Positions 33,980-41,828 of a stretch of 64,000 nucleotides of DNA are shown here, piece by piece. Under the pieces are notes generated by a model, which ran no database searches, was not told the DNA's origin, and worked only from the letters and a program-made list of their open reading frames with translations. This stretch comes from Anaerococcus degeneri (GTDB taxonomy: Bacteria; Bacillota; Clostridia; Tissierellales; Peptoniphilaceae). Numbering within the stretch: position 1 is the first letter of the stretch; the number at the start of each line of letters is the position of its first letter. Both the position numbers and the translations under genes were made by a program. The stretch is from contig NZ_JAGGLO010000001.1 in NCBI RefSeq assembly GCF_017874475.1, positions 248,001 through 312,000 on the forward strand, written 5' to 3'.

Positions 33980-34573
33980 ATGGAAAAGTTCGTAAAAGAT
34001 CAAATTTTTAATATAATAGGGGCAATCCTCTTAATATTAGGTATTGTCCTGGGCTTTGTAGGCTTCCACAAGGGATATTTTAATTCACTTGATACTTTTA
34101 GGGAATTAATTTTGGCCAAGGGAGCTTGGGCACCCCTTGTTTTTATGGGCCTGCAAATTGTTCAAATAATTGTGCCGGTTATACCAGGCGGTCTTACCTG
34201 TGTTGCAGGAGTGGTGATTTTTGGTGCATTTTGGGGATTTATTTATAACTACATATCAATATGCCTAGGATCTATACTTGTGTTTTTCATTTCTAGGACC
34301 TTTGGTAGGTCTATTGTAATTAGGATTTTTGGCGAAGAACTTTATGATAAATACAAGGGAAAACTAAATGAAGATAGGTACGACAAGTTTTTTGCCCTTG
34401 CGATTTTCTTGCCAGTTGCACCAGATGACTTTCTTTGCTACCTAACAGGTCTTACTGAAATGTCGGTAAGGAAATTTGTTGCAATCATTCTTCTTTGCAA
34501 GCCACTTAGTATTTTTGCCTATTCAATGGCCTGGGCCCTTGGTCTTGACTTTTTAATTAAAAAATATTTATAG
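33980..34573 (+). CDS. TVP38/TMEM64 (VTT-domain) family membrane protein
   Basis: A 197-residue polytopic protein. Start ATG 33980 follows GGAG at 5 nt; an earlier in-frame ATG adds an unlikely hydrophilic tail. The VTT/SNARE-associated domain is recognisable from a helix with QIIVPVIPGGLTCVAGVVIFGAFWGF and the later AIFLPVAPDDFLCYLTGLT re-entrant loop. In bacteria DedA/TVP38 proteins act in lipid (undecaprenyl phosphate or PE) flipping and membrane homeostasis; which one applies here is unknown. TATAAT at 33907-33912 may be its -10. Confidence 0.85.
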   Translation: MEKFVKDQIFNIIGAILLILGIVLGFVGFHKGYFNSLDTFRELILAKGAWAPLVFMGLQIVQIIVPVIPGGLTCVAGVVIFGAFWGFIYNYISICLGSILVFFISRTFGRSIVIRIFGEELYDKYKGKLNEDRYDKFFALAIFLPVAPDDFLCYLTGLTEMSVRKFVAIILLCKPLSIFAYSMAWALGLDFLIKKYL

Positions 34574-34581
34574 GAGGAATA

Positions 34582-34920
34582 ATGAAATTTGAAGACTATA
34601 TAATATTTTCATTTCCAGCCTATTTTGTAATTGTTGGTTTTATTTCAAACATGATTAAGGATAAGCCCATTGATAAAAAATACGGCTATAGGACTGAACT
34701 TTCAATGAAGTCCAAGCAAAACTGGTATTTTGCAAATGATTTTATGGCCAAAGGCTCCTTCGCCCTTGCTTTTATCTTTATGGTTTTGGGTTTGGTCTTG
34801 AATAATTTTGTCGATATGACCAGGTATAGAAGAATTTTATTTATTATAATAGAATTTATGTCCTATGTAATTTTAGGAATTACGCTTGAAAATAGGCTTA
34901 AGACAGCCCACAAAAAATAG
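34582..34920 (+). CDS. SdpI-family membrane protein
   Basis: A 112-residue protein with three hydrophobic segments. The stretch KKYGYRTELSMKSKQNWYFAN matches the SdpI/YhfL family motif (G-YRT-S-KS---W--AN). SdpI proper confers immunity to the SdpC toxin in Bacillus, but most relatives have no known toxin. It starts 8 bp after the VTT-family gene with an AGGAGG site, and is followed by a tiny membrane protein gene. Confidence 0.8.
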   Translation: MKFEDYIIFSFPAYFVIVGFISNMIKDKPIDKKYGYRTELSMKSKQNWYFANDFMAKGSFALAFIFMVLGLVLNNFVDMTRYRRILFIIIEFMSYVILGITLENRLKTAHKK

Positions 34921-34929
34921 GAGGAAAAT

Positions 34930-35100
34930 ATGTTAAGATTAATTGCCTACATCTTATTAGCACTTGGGATTATACTACTAATTCCAAGTTATTATCGAAA
35001 ATATAAAGAAAGTAGAGATAGGTCAGACTTGTTAGAATTAATAGGTCTAGGAATTATGATTCCATCTCTAATTATCTTAGTAATAGGTCAATTTATATAA
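34930..35100 (+). CDS. Small (56 aa) two-helix membrane protein
   Basis: An ATG at 34930 preceded by AGGAGGAAAA opens a 56-codon frame ending at TAA 35098-35100. The peptide has a hydrophobic N-terminal helix, a short charged segment with KYKESRDRSD, and a second hydrophobic helix. It lies 9 bp after the SdpI-like gene and directly before a strong terminator, so it is the last gene of that operon. No family recognised. The strong ribosome site and codon pattern are the evidence that it is real. Confidence 0.7.
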   Translation: MLRLIAYILLALGIILLIPSYYRKYKESRDRSDLLELIGLGIMIPSLIILVIGQFI

Positions 35101-35101
35101 T

Positions 35102-35144
35102 AAAAAGCTCTCTAGCTCGGAAATTCCAAGCTGGAGAGCTTTTT
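35102..35144. terminator. Strong terminator between convergent operons
   Basis: AAAGCTCTC pairs with GAGAGCTTT, extended inward by TAGCT/AGCTG, with A-runs left and T-runs right. Two bases follow the small membrane protein stop. It could also serve the opposing DUF2871 gene ending at 35168. Confidence 0.85.
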
Positions 35145-35167
35145 AAGAGAGTAATATCCTCAACTTT

Positions 35168-35584
35168 CTAAGGCTTTTCTATATAAGTTTTTAGATAAGC
35201 GTATAAAAAGTAAAAGGCAAATGAAATTCCTATGTGGCCTATGCCAGCAATGCCGGATATGGCTGCACTTATGCCACTATTATCTAAGCCATAGATTTGA
35301 TAAAAACCCCTTGCGATTAGGGTGCTAATTACTAAAATTAGCGAAAAATTATAGGTATTGAAAAATCTTTTTTCTTTTTTATCTTCTTTTAAATCAAAAC
35401 TTTTTGCAAAAATACTTAAGATTAAAAATAAGAAAAAACCTAAAACAAGGGTGTGGGTGTGGGCAAGGCTTAAATTTGTATGGCTAGTAAAACCAATAAT
35501 CCTTGTATATTCTCTGTAAAAAGCTCCGATAAATAAGCCAAAAAGTGAGTAGATGAACGATGTTTTAAAGTATTTTTTTGTCAT
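35168..35584 (-). CDS. DUF2871-family membrane protein
   Basis: A 138-residue protein with four hydrophobic segments and an early FYREYTRIIGFT...LAHTHTLVLGFF region. The paired His in SLAHTHTLVLG, inside a helix, is a family feature and could bind metal or heme. The function is unknown. It overlaps the upstream membrane-protein gene by 20 nt and so lies in the TetR-controlled operon, whose first gene carries the palindromic operator. Confidence 0.75.
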   Translation of the reverse strand: MTKKYFKTSFIYSLFGLFIGAFYREYTRIIGFTSHTNLSLAHTHTLVLGFFLFLILSIFAKSFDLKEDKKEKRFFNTYNFSLILVISTLIARGFYQIYGLDNSGISAAISGIAGIGHIGISFAFYFLYAYLKTYIEKP

Positions 35585-36245
35585 GTTTGTCTCCTTTCAT
35601 AGCCTTATATCCGATCAAAATTGTCCAGATATAGGCACAAGTTTTTGGTACCATAAGGGCACCGATAGCTGGTAGACTTTGTTCAAAAAGCACAACTGGC
35701 AAATAAAAACCAAAGCTTAAAACAATGGTAAGCCAGAGGTTTTTAAAGGCAGTGTCTTTTCTTTCCCTTGATTTTTGGTAAAATATAACAATTATAATTA
35801 AACCCATTATTGTAAAGGGAATATTTCTATAAATCCCCCAGGTAAGTGGGGAAGAAGTGGTTAAAAATTTATTTTCTGGGCAGAGAACTAGCAAAATCCT
35901 CAAAACTGCTAGGGTCCAGATTGTAAGAGTAAGTCCCTTTTTATCCCCAATTTTATAACGTTCTCTCCAAACATAGTAGAGAATGAGGTAAAAAATCGTC
36001 ATGGTAATGGATGTGATTAGCTTGCCAAGGCCAAGAGATCTTGTATAAGATTTTAGACCTGTGGTATTAAGGGCGATGGCACGAGGTACTAGATGAAAGG
36101 CATCACCAAAGCCTAGGACCAGGGCCATTATGCCGAATAAATAGTAGGCTTTATTAAATTTTCCTTCTTTAAGCATTTTTGTGCCGAGAAATATAACTGT
36201 TCCTAGGTAAAAAATATCAAAAATTGTTTCAAATACTCTTTGCAT
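35565..36245 (-). CDS. Seven-helix membrane protein under TetR operator
   Basis: A 226-residue protein with about seven hydrophobic segments, no signal peptide and few loops. A conserved-looking GFGDAFHLVPRAIAL segment lies near residue 50. I do not recognise a named family. The start ATG at 36245 has TAAGGAG 6 nt upstream, and a perfect TGAACA/TGTTCA palindrome lies 14 nt upstream of the start codon, so the neighbouring TetR protein should repress it. It is coupled to the DUF2871 gene. Confidence 0.65.
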   Translation of the reverse strand: MQRVFETIFDIFYLGTVIFLGTKMLKEGKFNKAYYLFGIMALVLGFGDAFHLVPRAIALNTTGLKSYTRSLGLGKLITSITMTIFYLILYYVWRERYKIGDKKGLTLTIWTLAVLRILLVLCPENKFLTTSSPLTWGIYRNIPFTIMGLIIIVIFYQKSRERKDTAFKNLWLTIVLSFGFYLPVVLFEQSLPAIGALMVPKTCAYIWTILIGYKAMKGDKHDKKIL

Positions 36246-36258
36246 ATAAACTCCTTAC

Positions 36259-36271
36259 TGAACATTGTTCA
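36259..36271. promoter_or_regulatory. TetR-type operator copy 1 (13-bp palindrome)
   Basis: TGAACA-T-TGTTCA, a perfect palindrome with a single central base, between tetR and the membrane-protein gene, 14 nt from the start codon at 36245. It is identical to the copy at 36871-36883. Confidence 0.8.
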
Positions 36272-36307
36272 TTTAGAGGCCTTATAAATCCCGCTTAGGA
36301 TAGCGGG

Positions 36308-36856
36308 TTAATATAAGGTCTTTTTTACAATTTTTAATAGCAAGTCTTTGTTATAATTTTTATCAACTATAAAACAAAGGCTGGTCGAAATAATAAATTC
36401 AACTAAATCATCCTTAGTAAAGTCATCGTCGAAGGCATCTTTTTTGATATTAGGATCTCTATCCAGTATATAAATCAAATTTTCCCTGAGTTTTTCGATG
36501 TAGGTTGCCATTGAGTCCTTGGCCTTGCCGATGCTCTGAGATTTAAAACTTAGGGAGTGGATGGTAAAAAAGTTTGGGTACTTTTCTATACCAAGACTTA
36601 GGTGGGTAAAAATATCCGATAGGTATTTCAAAAAGTCATCGGCTCCCTGGTCGTGCTCTTCTATTCGGAATATATCTTCCCAAACACTTTCTATAGTTGA
36701 AATCATAAGGTCATCCTTGGATGAAAAGTAGTTATAGATTGTACCTACTGCAAGGTCACATTTTTTTGCTAACTTCCTTATGCTTAGGGCATCTAAGCCT
36801 TCGCTTGCAACCAAGTCTCTAGACTCTTTAAGGATTTTTTCTTTGGATATAATCAT
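36308..36856 (-). CDS. TetR/AcrR-family repressor
   Basis: A 182-residue regulator. N-terminal HTH: ILKESRDLVASEGLDALSIRKLAKKCDLAVGTIYNYFSSKDDLM, a textbook TetR recognition helix (GTIYNYFSSKDDL). The C-terminal ligand domain is all helical and gives no ligand clue. It has a consensus promoter and an operator palindrome 15 nt before its start, so it represses itself and, through the second identical palindrome, the downstream membrane-protein operon. Confidence 0.93.
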   Translation of the reverse strand: MIISKEKILKESRDLVASEGLDALSIRKLAKKCDLAVGTIYNYFSSKDDLMISTIESVWEDIFRIEEHDQGADDFLKYLSDIFTHLSLGIEKYPNFFTIHSLSFKSQSIGKAKDSMATYIEKLRENLIYILDRDPNIKKDAFDDDFTKDDLVEFIISTSLCFIVDKNYNKDLLLKIVKKTLY

Positions 36857-36870
36857 ATATGACTCCTATA

Positions 36871-36883
36871 TGAACATTGTTCA
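36871..36883. promoter_or_regulatory. TetR-type operator copy 2 (13-bp palindrome)
   Basis: TGAACA-T-TGTTCA again, lying between the -10 box and the ribosome site of tetR on the minus strand. Its position just after -10 would block initiation or early elongation. Confidence 0.82.
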
Positions 36884-36888
36884 TTATC

Positions 36889-36916
36889 ATTATAAGCTGA
36901 AATTTTTACTTGTCAA
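36889..36916 (-). promoter_or_regulatory. Consensus promoter of tetR
   Basis: On the minus strand TTGACA (36911-36916), 16-bp spacer, TATAAT (36889-36894). The -35 lies inside the last codons of the DUF4491 gene. The operator starts 5 bp after the -10. Confidence 0.85.
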
Positions 36917-37226
36917 GATTTTTTTTATTTCTCAATTCATCATAGTGTGCTTTTCTCTTAGGATTTTCCTTAAACCAACCCTTAAGAACTCTTTGTTCTT
37001 GCTCAATAACTTCACCAATTGACCAAAAACAACAACAGGCAATTACACCAGCAAAGATGCTAGGGATAAGGGATTTGATGTAGAGGGAAAGGAGAACAAA
37101 AATTATACCAAATAAAATAAAAAACTTGTTAACCTTCCTCCCAAAATAATATTCGCCCTTGATCACAAGGGGATGAAAAATTCCAATAAGAAAAAATGTT
37201 ACTACTCCAATAATAATTCCTTCCAT
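36906..37226 (-). CDS. DUF4491-family membrane protein
   Basis: A 106-residue protein with three hydrophobic segments. Residues 16-30 read IGIFHPLVIKGEYYF and the C-terminus has WSIGEVIEQEQRVLKGWFKENPKRK, both characteristic of DUF4491. The function is unknown. It sits upstream of tetR on the same strand, and the tetR promoter overlaps its 3' end, so the two are transcribed independently. Confidence 0.8.
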   Translation of the reverse strand: MEGIIIGVVTFFLIGIFHPLVIKGEYYFGRKVNKFFILFGIIFVLLSLYIKSLIPSIFAGVIACCCFWSIGEVIEQEQRVLKGWFKENPKRKAHYDELRNKKNLDK

Positions 37227-37395
37227 ATCTCCTCCTTATATAATTATCATATATATTGAAAAATTGGTTAAATATTTAAGAAGACTCATAAAATCAATGG
37301 ATGTAAAAGGGTTTTTACATAAAAAAACTTGAGTGTAAAGTGATATAGATAGACTAAATACATAAAATTTCTTAATATAGACCTAGGAGGTAAAA

Positions 37396-37800
37396 ATGAA
37401 GATTGGAGATAAATTAAAAAATGCCAGGTTAAAAAAATCCATGACCCAGGAAGAGGTTGCAGAAAAACTTTTTGTTTCAAGGCAATCAATATCAAACTGG
37501 GAAAATAATAAAACTTATCCTGACATAGGAAATGTAATTGCCTTATCAGACTTATACCAAATAAGTCTTGATGAGCTCTTAAAAGGGAGTGATAATTTTA
37601 TGAAACATTTGGAAGAATCAACAGATATAGTAAAATCAAATAAAAAACTCATATTTTTTATAGGTCTTGCCTTGACAGCAATGATTGTAATGGCGCTTTT
37701 TACAGAATTTTTGCCAGAAAAAGTATTCTTAATTTCTATATTTAGCCTAGCAGTAATAGCAACAGGCTTAGTATATAGTGAGATAATTAAAAGATTTTAG
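37396..37800 (+). CDS. XRE-family regulator with C-terminal membrane helices
   Basis: A 134-residue protein. The N-terminal HTH-XRE domain (KIGDKLKNARLKKSMTQEEVAEKLFVSRQSISNWENNKTYP) is followed by a linker and two hydrophobic helices (about residues 82-103 and 108-128). Such membrane-tethered XRE regulators in Firmicutes usually control the gene next to them. It has an AGGAGG site. In the 169 bp upstream I see a possible TTTACA...TGTAAA inverted repeat but no certain promoter. Confidence 0.85.
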   Translation: MKIGDKLKNARLKKSMTQEEVAEKLFVSRQSISNWENNKTYPDIGNVIALSDLYQISLDELLKGSDNFMKHLEESTDIVKSNKKLIFFIGLALTAMIVMALFTEFLPEKVFLISIFSLAVIATGLVYSEIIKRF

Positions 37801-37809
37801 GAGAAGGAA

Positions 37810-38157
37810 ATGGATATTAAATTAATAATAATGATAATTAGCGGAGCAGTATTCGTGGTAGGTGGTTTTATCCTCCAATACAATATCTATCAAATGACCC
37901 AAATTGATGCCAAGGCTAGAGGACTTAAGCATCCTAGATTACTGGGTGTTTTAAATATTTCTGGAAACAACGGCAATGCCTTTTTGTTAGCATATTTAAT
38001 AGGGAGAAAAAAATATCCTATACAAAATATTTCTAGTAAGGATTTGGCAGAGCTTGAATCCTATAAGAAAAAATCTCTCATTGCCTTATCAATGAACCTT
38101 ATAGCATCCTTGGTTTTTGTAATAGCCTTTATATACTATAAGGGGATGACATTATAA
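37810..38157 (+). CDS. Small membrane protein partner of the XRE regulator
   Basis: A 115-residue protein with two membrane helices (about residues 5-22 and 88-108) and a cytoplasmic middle with Lys/Arg-rich segments. It begins 9 bp after the XRE gene with AGGAGAAGG. Family not recognised. The tight coupling to a membrane-bound XRE regulator suggests a joint function, perhaps as a sensor or inhibitor; this is inference. Confidence 0.6.
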   Translation: MDIKLIIMIISGAVFVVGGFILQYNIYQMTQIDAKARGLKHPRLLGVLNISGNNGNAFLLAYLIGRKKYPIQNISSKDLAELESYKKKSLIALSMNLIASLVFVIAFIYYKGMTL

Positions 38158-38163
38158 AGACCT

Positions 38164-38198
38164 AAAAAGCTTAGGCAATTTCTCGCCTAAGCTTTTTT
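38164..38198. terminator. Bidirectional terminator
   Basis: A perfect 13-bp stem (AAAAAGCTTAGGC/GCCTAAGCTTTTT) with an eight-base loop. A/T ends make it work from both sides, between the convergent XRE-operon and ABC-exporter genes. Confidence 0.88.
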
Positions 38199-39959
38199 CT
38201 ATACATATAATTCTGCCTGGGTGGTGAACATTTCTTTATAAAGTCCATCCTCTTTCATGAGTTGATCGTGGGTACCGTTTTCTGTGATTTTTCCATCGTC
38301 ACAAACAATTATCCTGTCAGCATACTTGGTAGATGATAGTCTGTGGGAGATGAAAAGGGATGTTTGACCTTTGGAAATTTTTAGCATATTTTCAAAGATT
38401 TCCTGTTCGCTCCTTGGGTCTAGGGCACTGGTTGGCTCATCCATTATGAAAAATTTCCCCTCATGGAAGATTGAGCGGGCAAGGGCAAGTTTCTGGCCTA
38501 TTCCTCCTGATGGTTCGACTGACTTATCTGAGAATAGATAAGTTAGGAAAGTATCTTCTTTTTCTACTTGCTTTCCTATCCAAGATGATAAATTGAGAAG
38601 GTCAAAGGCCTTATCCATTTTTTTGTATTCACCATCATCGATATTTTCCTTCAATTTACTTGTAATATTTTCACTAATCCTAAATGGAAATAGCCTAAAG
38701 TCTTGGAAGGTAGGGGATAGGATCTCATAGTATTTCTTAGTTGAAATCTTAGAAATATCTATATCGTTTAGGTAGATAGCCCCTTCGGTCGGTTCGTAAA
38801 ATTTACACAAAAGTTTTACAATAGTAGATTTACCAGCCCCGTTTTTGCCTACAAGGGCCAGGGTCTCTCCATTTTTTATTTCAAAAGAAGCATCTTTTAG
38901 GACATAGTCCTTACTTGCTGGATACTTAAAGGATACATTATCAAATCTAATCCTAATTTCACTTGTGTCAATATCGGTGATTTCTCCCTTATCAAGTAGG
39001 CCTTCTTCCATATCTAGGAAGTTGAAAAATACTTCTAATTGAGCATTTACTGAAATAACCTTGGCGTAGTTTTGCTGGATGAGGTTAGTTGCGTTTATGA
39101 CTTGTATTAGGGAGTTAAAGTACATGGTAAAATTTGCAAGGCTAATGGTCTTATCGATTAATTTATAGGTTAGGTAAATTAAAGTTAAGATTATTGAGCC
39201 ATTTGCACTTACATTCATAATACCAGAGTAAATTCCATTTTTGTTGAAGTAATCAGTTGATGATTTTATCATTTCTTGTTGGTAGAAGTCTGCTTTTTCT
39301 AGGACCAAATCTTGTCCTTCATAGATTTCTATATCCTTAAAATACCTAAGATCTGCTGCAAATTTTGCAAAAAACCTATATGATCTGAGATCTGAAATAT
39401 TATTTTCTTGGTATTTTAGTTCATTTTCCTTAATTAGCCTTACGAGTTTTTTATTTATTAAAACTAGCAAAATCAATAGAATAATTATTGCTGGATTTAA
39501 TTTTACAAGAATACCTAGTGATAAAATCCCCGTTATAACAGCGGATATTACTAAAACTATGATGTCATAGAGGGTGTACATTTCCCAAACAGCATAGTGG
39601 GCCTGTTCCATCATATCTTGAACATCCTTGGAGTCAGATTTTTCTATAGGAAGCCTTAAAGATTTTTTTGCTATCCTAAAAGTGAGTTTATCTGACATAT
39701 CTTCAAAGACTAGGGTCAGGTAATTATTTAAGCCCCTGTAAGTTACTTCTTTGATGAAACCTAGGACTATAACCAAAAGGCCAAGGCCTAGACAAAATGA
39801 AATTCTTTTTTGTCCCATAAGCTCATCTATAATTAGCTTTGGAGCGAAGATATTTATAAGAGGCAAGAACCCAAGGACTAGGTTTGTTATAATGACCTTG
39901 AAGGTAAAACCTGGGTGGTAGGTGTCTATTAATGTAAAAAGTTTTCTTATATTTTTCAT
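38199..39959 (-). CDS. ABC exporter half-transporter B (variant signature motif)
   Basis: A 586-residue exporter subunit: about six membrane helices in the first 310 residues, then an NBD with Walker A GKNGAGKST, Walker B FIMDEPTSALD and H-loop ISHR. The signature reads PSGGIGQKLALAR instead of LSGGQ, so one of the two composite ATP sites is altered, as in many heterodimeric exporters. It overlaps the partner gene by 4 nt. Drug, peptide or lipid export cannot be told apart from sequence. Confidence 0.9.
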   Translation of the reverse strand: MKNIRKLFTLIDTYHPGFTFKVIITNLVLGFLPLINIFAPKLIIDELMGQKRISFCLGLGLLVIVLGFIKEVTYRGLNNYLTLVFEDMSDKLTFRIAKKSLRLPIEKSDSKDVQDMMEQAHYAVWEMYTLYDIIVLVISAVITGILSLGILVKLNPAIIILLILLVLINKKLVRLIKENELKYQENNISDLRSYRFFAKFAADLRYFKDIEIYEGQDLVLEKADFYQQEMIKSSTDYFNKNGIYSGIMNVSANGSIILTLIYLTYKLIDKTISLANFTMYFNSLIQVINATNLIQQNYAKVISVNAQLEVFFNFLDMEEGLLDKGEITDIDTSEIRIRFDNVSFKYPASKDYVLKDASFEIKNGETLALVGKNGAGKSTIVKLLCKFYEPTEGAIYLNDIDISKISTKKYYEILSPTFQDFRLFPFRISENITSKLKENIDDGEYKKMDKAFDLLNLSSWIGKQVEKEDTFLTYLFSDKSVEPSGGIGQKLALARSIFHEGKFFIMDEPTSALDPRSEQEIFENMLKISKGQTSLFISHRLSSTKYADRIIVCDDGKITENGTHDQLMKEDGLYKEMFTTQAELYV

Positions 39960-41695
39960 AGGACCTCCTTATAATTGTCTGCTTGTAGATTGTAGAGGTC
40001 TTTATAATCCTCGCAAGTATTCATCAGCTCATTATGAGTCCCATTTGCGAGAATCTGGCCGTCTTTAAGATGAATTATCCTGTCACAAAACTTGGTAGAC
40101 GCCAGCCTGTGAGAGATAAAAATCGAAGATTTATCGCGGGTCAAATCGTCATAGAGCATATAAAGCTCTCTTTCATTTAGAGCATCCAACTGAGCTGTTG
40201 GCTCATCTAGGATTAAAAGCTTAGCCTTGGATTTTGCAATGGCGCGGGCCAAAAATAGCCTTTGCTTTTGGCCACCTGATAGGTCGACTCCGTCATTATC
40301 GAGAATCCTCAAAAGAGTTTGGTCTTCTTTTTTATCATAGGTATTTATGATTTCATCTAGGTGGGTCATTTTGTAAATATCATCCAAATTCCTATCGTCA
40401 GTTGACATTAGGATATTTTCCTTAAAGGAAAATGGCAATAGATTTGAATCTTGAAAGACAGCTGAGATTAGCTTTTTATAGTCTATATGAGATTTATTAA
40501 TATCTTCTCCATTTATTAAAATCCTACCTTCTGTCGGCTCATATAGACCTGCGAGGATAAGGGCGAGTGTAGACTTACCTGCACCATTTTCCCCTACAAG
40601 GGCGATTGTTTCTGAGTCTTTTATCCTAAGGTTAATATTTTCTAATACATATGCATCTGTTCCCGGATATTTAAAGGAAACATTATCAAGAATAATTTCC
40701 ATCTGGTCTGGATAAATTTCTTGATTTTCGTCTTTGTAAACTTCAGTTATCTTAAAAAATGGCTTAAACATGGTAAAGTTTCTCCTAATATCAGAAAAAA
40801 CCCACATGGTCTGATGGTTAAAGGCAATAAAGGTAAAGATTGCTGTAAAATATACATAGAAATTCGCTATAGAAATCCTCCCTGCAATAAGACCTGTCAT
40901 TAGCCAGTATATGATAAGTCCGTCCCTGATTAGGTTAAATACATTTGCTAGGGTAAAAATCCTAAGGGTCTTTGTATTAACTTCTCCTAGGCGGTTTATC
41001 CTATCCTTGTTGGTTTTTCCGTAATAGGATTTAAAAATCCTTATGATATCAAAAATTAAAATATCTTGCTTTGATAGGGGAGATTTCATCTCATTATTAA
41101 GCTTAGAAAACTTATCCCAGTTTGGACTCATTTCATCCCAGTACTTGTCATAAGACTTAGGAACTTGGTTTAAAAGTAACCAGGAAATTATGGTTAGAAT
41201 TATTGTTGTAGCAAGAACCCAAAGGTCCATAGAAGCAAAAATCCATAAAAATCCACCAATCGAAATAAGAAGGGCAAAGACTTCTGGTAAATCCATCATT
41301 ATGCCACCAACACCGCCCCAAGGCGATTCTACAGCCTTCATGGCATCACTTATTTTTTCGGATTCTGCTTTTTCTTTTTTCTTGGCATAAGGGAGATAGA
41401 GTGAGTACTCTGTGATCATATTCATCAGCTTATAGCGGACGTGGTTCATCCTCATCCTATAATTGCCCATAACAAAGGCATCAAAAAAGCTAATTAGTGA
41501 AGAAATAAAAAATAAGCCTATAAAAAACATTGGGAAAACTTTAGGATTTTCCTGGTAGTTTTCTAAAATATAGGCAGGTGAAATAATCCATAAGAAGGGT
41601 TTGATCCCTACAAATAGACCGTAAAGTGCGATTAGTAAAAACATGATTGGCTCCATATGAGCCATCTTTTTAATCAAAAATTTAAATTCTTTCAT
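39956..41695 (-). CDS. ABC exporter half-transporter A (canonical NBD)
   Basis: A 579-residue exporter subunit with six membrane helices and an NBD with Walker A GENGAGKST, signature LSGGQKQRLFLARAI, Walker B LILDEPTAQLD and H-loop ISHR. It pairs with the following subunit, whose signature is degenerate. The ribosome site AAGGAGG is 19 nt from the ATG, which is too far, but a TGCCGA/TCGGCA hairpin fills the gap and would bring them together. Upstream is a 12-codon leader peptide with switching hairpins, so expression is probably controlled at translation by something affecting ribosomes. Confidence 0.9.
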   Translation of the reverse strand: MKEFKFLIKKMAHMEPIMFLLIALYGLFVGIKPFLWIISPAYILENYQENPKVFPMFFIGLFFISSLISFFDAFVMGNYRMRMNHVRYKLMNMITEYSLYLPYAKKKEKAESEKISDAMKAVESPWGGVGGIMMDLPEVFALLISIGGFLWIFASMDLWVLATTIILTIISWLLLNQVPKSYDKYWDEMSPNWDKFSKLNNEMKSPLSKQDILIFDIIRIFKSYYGKTNKDRINRLGEVNTKTLRIFTLANVFNLIRDGLIIYWLMTGLIAGRISIANFYVYFTAIFTFIAFNHQTMWVFSDIRRNFTMFKPFFKITEVYKDENQEIYPDQMEIILDNVSFKYPGTDAYVLENINLRIKDSETIALVGENGAGKSTLALILAGLYEPTEGRILINGEDINKSHIDYKKLISAVFQDSNLLPFSFKENILMSTDDRNLDDIYKMTHLDEIINTYDKKEDQTLLRILDNDGVDLSGGQKQRLFLARAIAKSKAKLLILDEPTAQLDALNERELYMLYDDLTRDKSSIFISHRLASTKFCDRIIHLKDGQILANGTHNELMNTCEDYKDLYNLQADNYKEVL

Positions 41696-41697
41696 AG

Positions 41698-41713
41698 TGC
41701 CGAAATCTCGGCA
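41698..41713 (-). promoter_or_regulatory. Hairpin between the Shine-Dalgarno and start codon of the ABC exporter
   Basis: TGCCGA/TCGGCA stem with a four-base loop occupies all but two or three bases between AAGGAGG (41715-41721) and the ATG (41693-41695). Folding shortens the effective spacing to a functional length. Confidence 0.7.
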
Positions 41714-41715
41714 TC

Positions 41716-41759
41716 CTCCTTGGTTTTCATATGTAAGTCAAGGAGCTATCCTTACTTAC
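41716..41759 (-). promoter_or_regulatory. Switching hairpins of a translational attenuator
   Basis: In the mRNA, GTAAGT-AAGGA (41749-41759) pairs with TCCTT-G-ACTTAC (41733-41744): 11 bp with one bulged G and a TAGC loop. The segment CTCCTTG (41739-41745) in the right arm is also a perfect 7-base complement of CAAGGAG (41716-41722), the exporter's ribosome site. The two pairings exclude each other. The left arm begins in the stop codon of the leader peptide. Confidence 0.7.
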
Positions 41760-41797
41760 TAGTTACGGGTTTTCTTTCCTATTTTTATTATTGTCAT
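41759..41797 (-). CDS. 12-residue leader peptide upstream of ABC exporter
   Basis: ATG at 41797 follows AAAGGAG at a good distance and opens MTIIKIGKKTRN, then TAG. A strong ribosome site for such a short frame, placed between a consensus promoter and the switching hairpins, is the pattern of regulatory leader peptides of antibiotic-resistance genes. The hairpin starts at its stop codon, so a ribosome at the end of the peptide would decide which structure forms. Confidence 0.65.
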   Translation of the reverse strand: MTIIKIGKKTRN

Positions 41798-41828
41798 TTT
41801 TCTTTTCTCCTTTCTTTAAACTTTTAAT

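Noticed and set aside
37313-37343. TTTACA...TGTAAA inverted repeat before the XRE gene as its operator
   Set aside because: Arms are only 6 bp with a 14-bp spacer in AT-rich DNA, and there is no second copy to support it.
41706-41714. ATG at 41714 (minus strand) as the start of a nine-codon second leader peptide
   Set aside because: It directly touches the AAGGAGG, leaving no spacing for initiation; better explained as the base of the hairpin before the true ATG.
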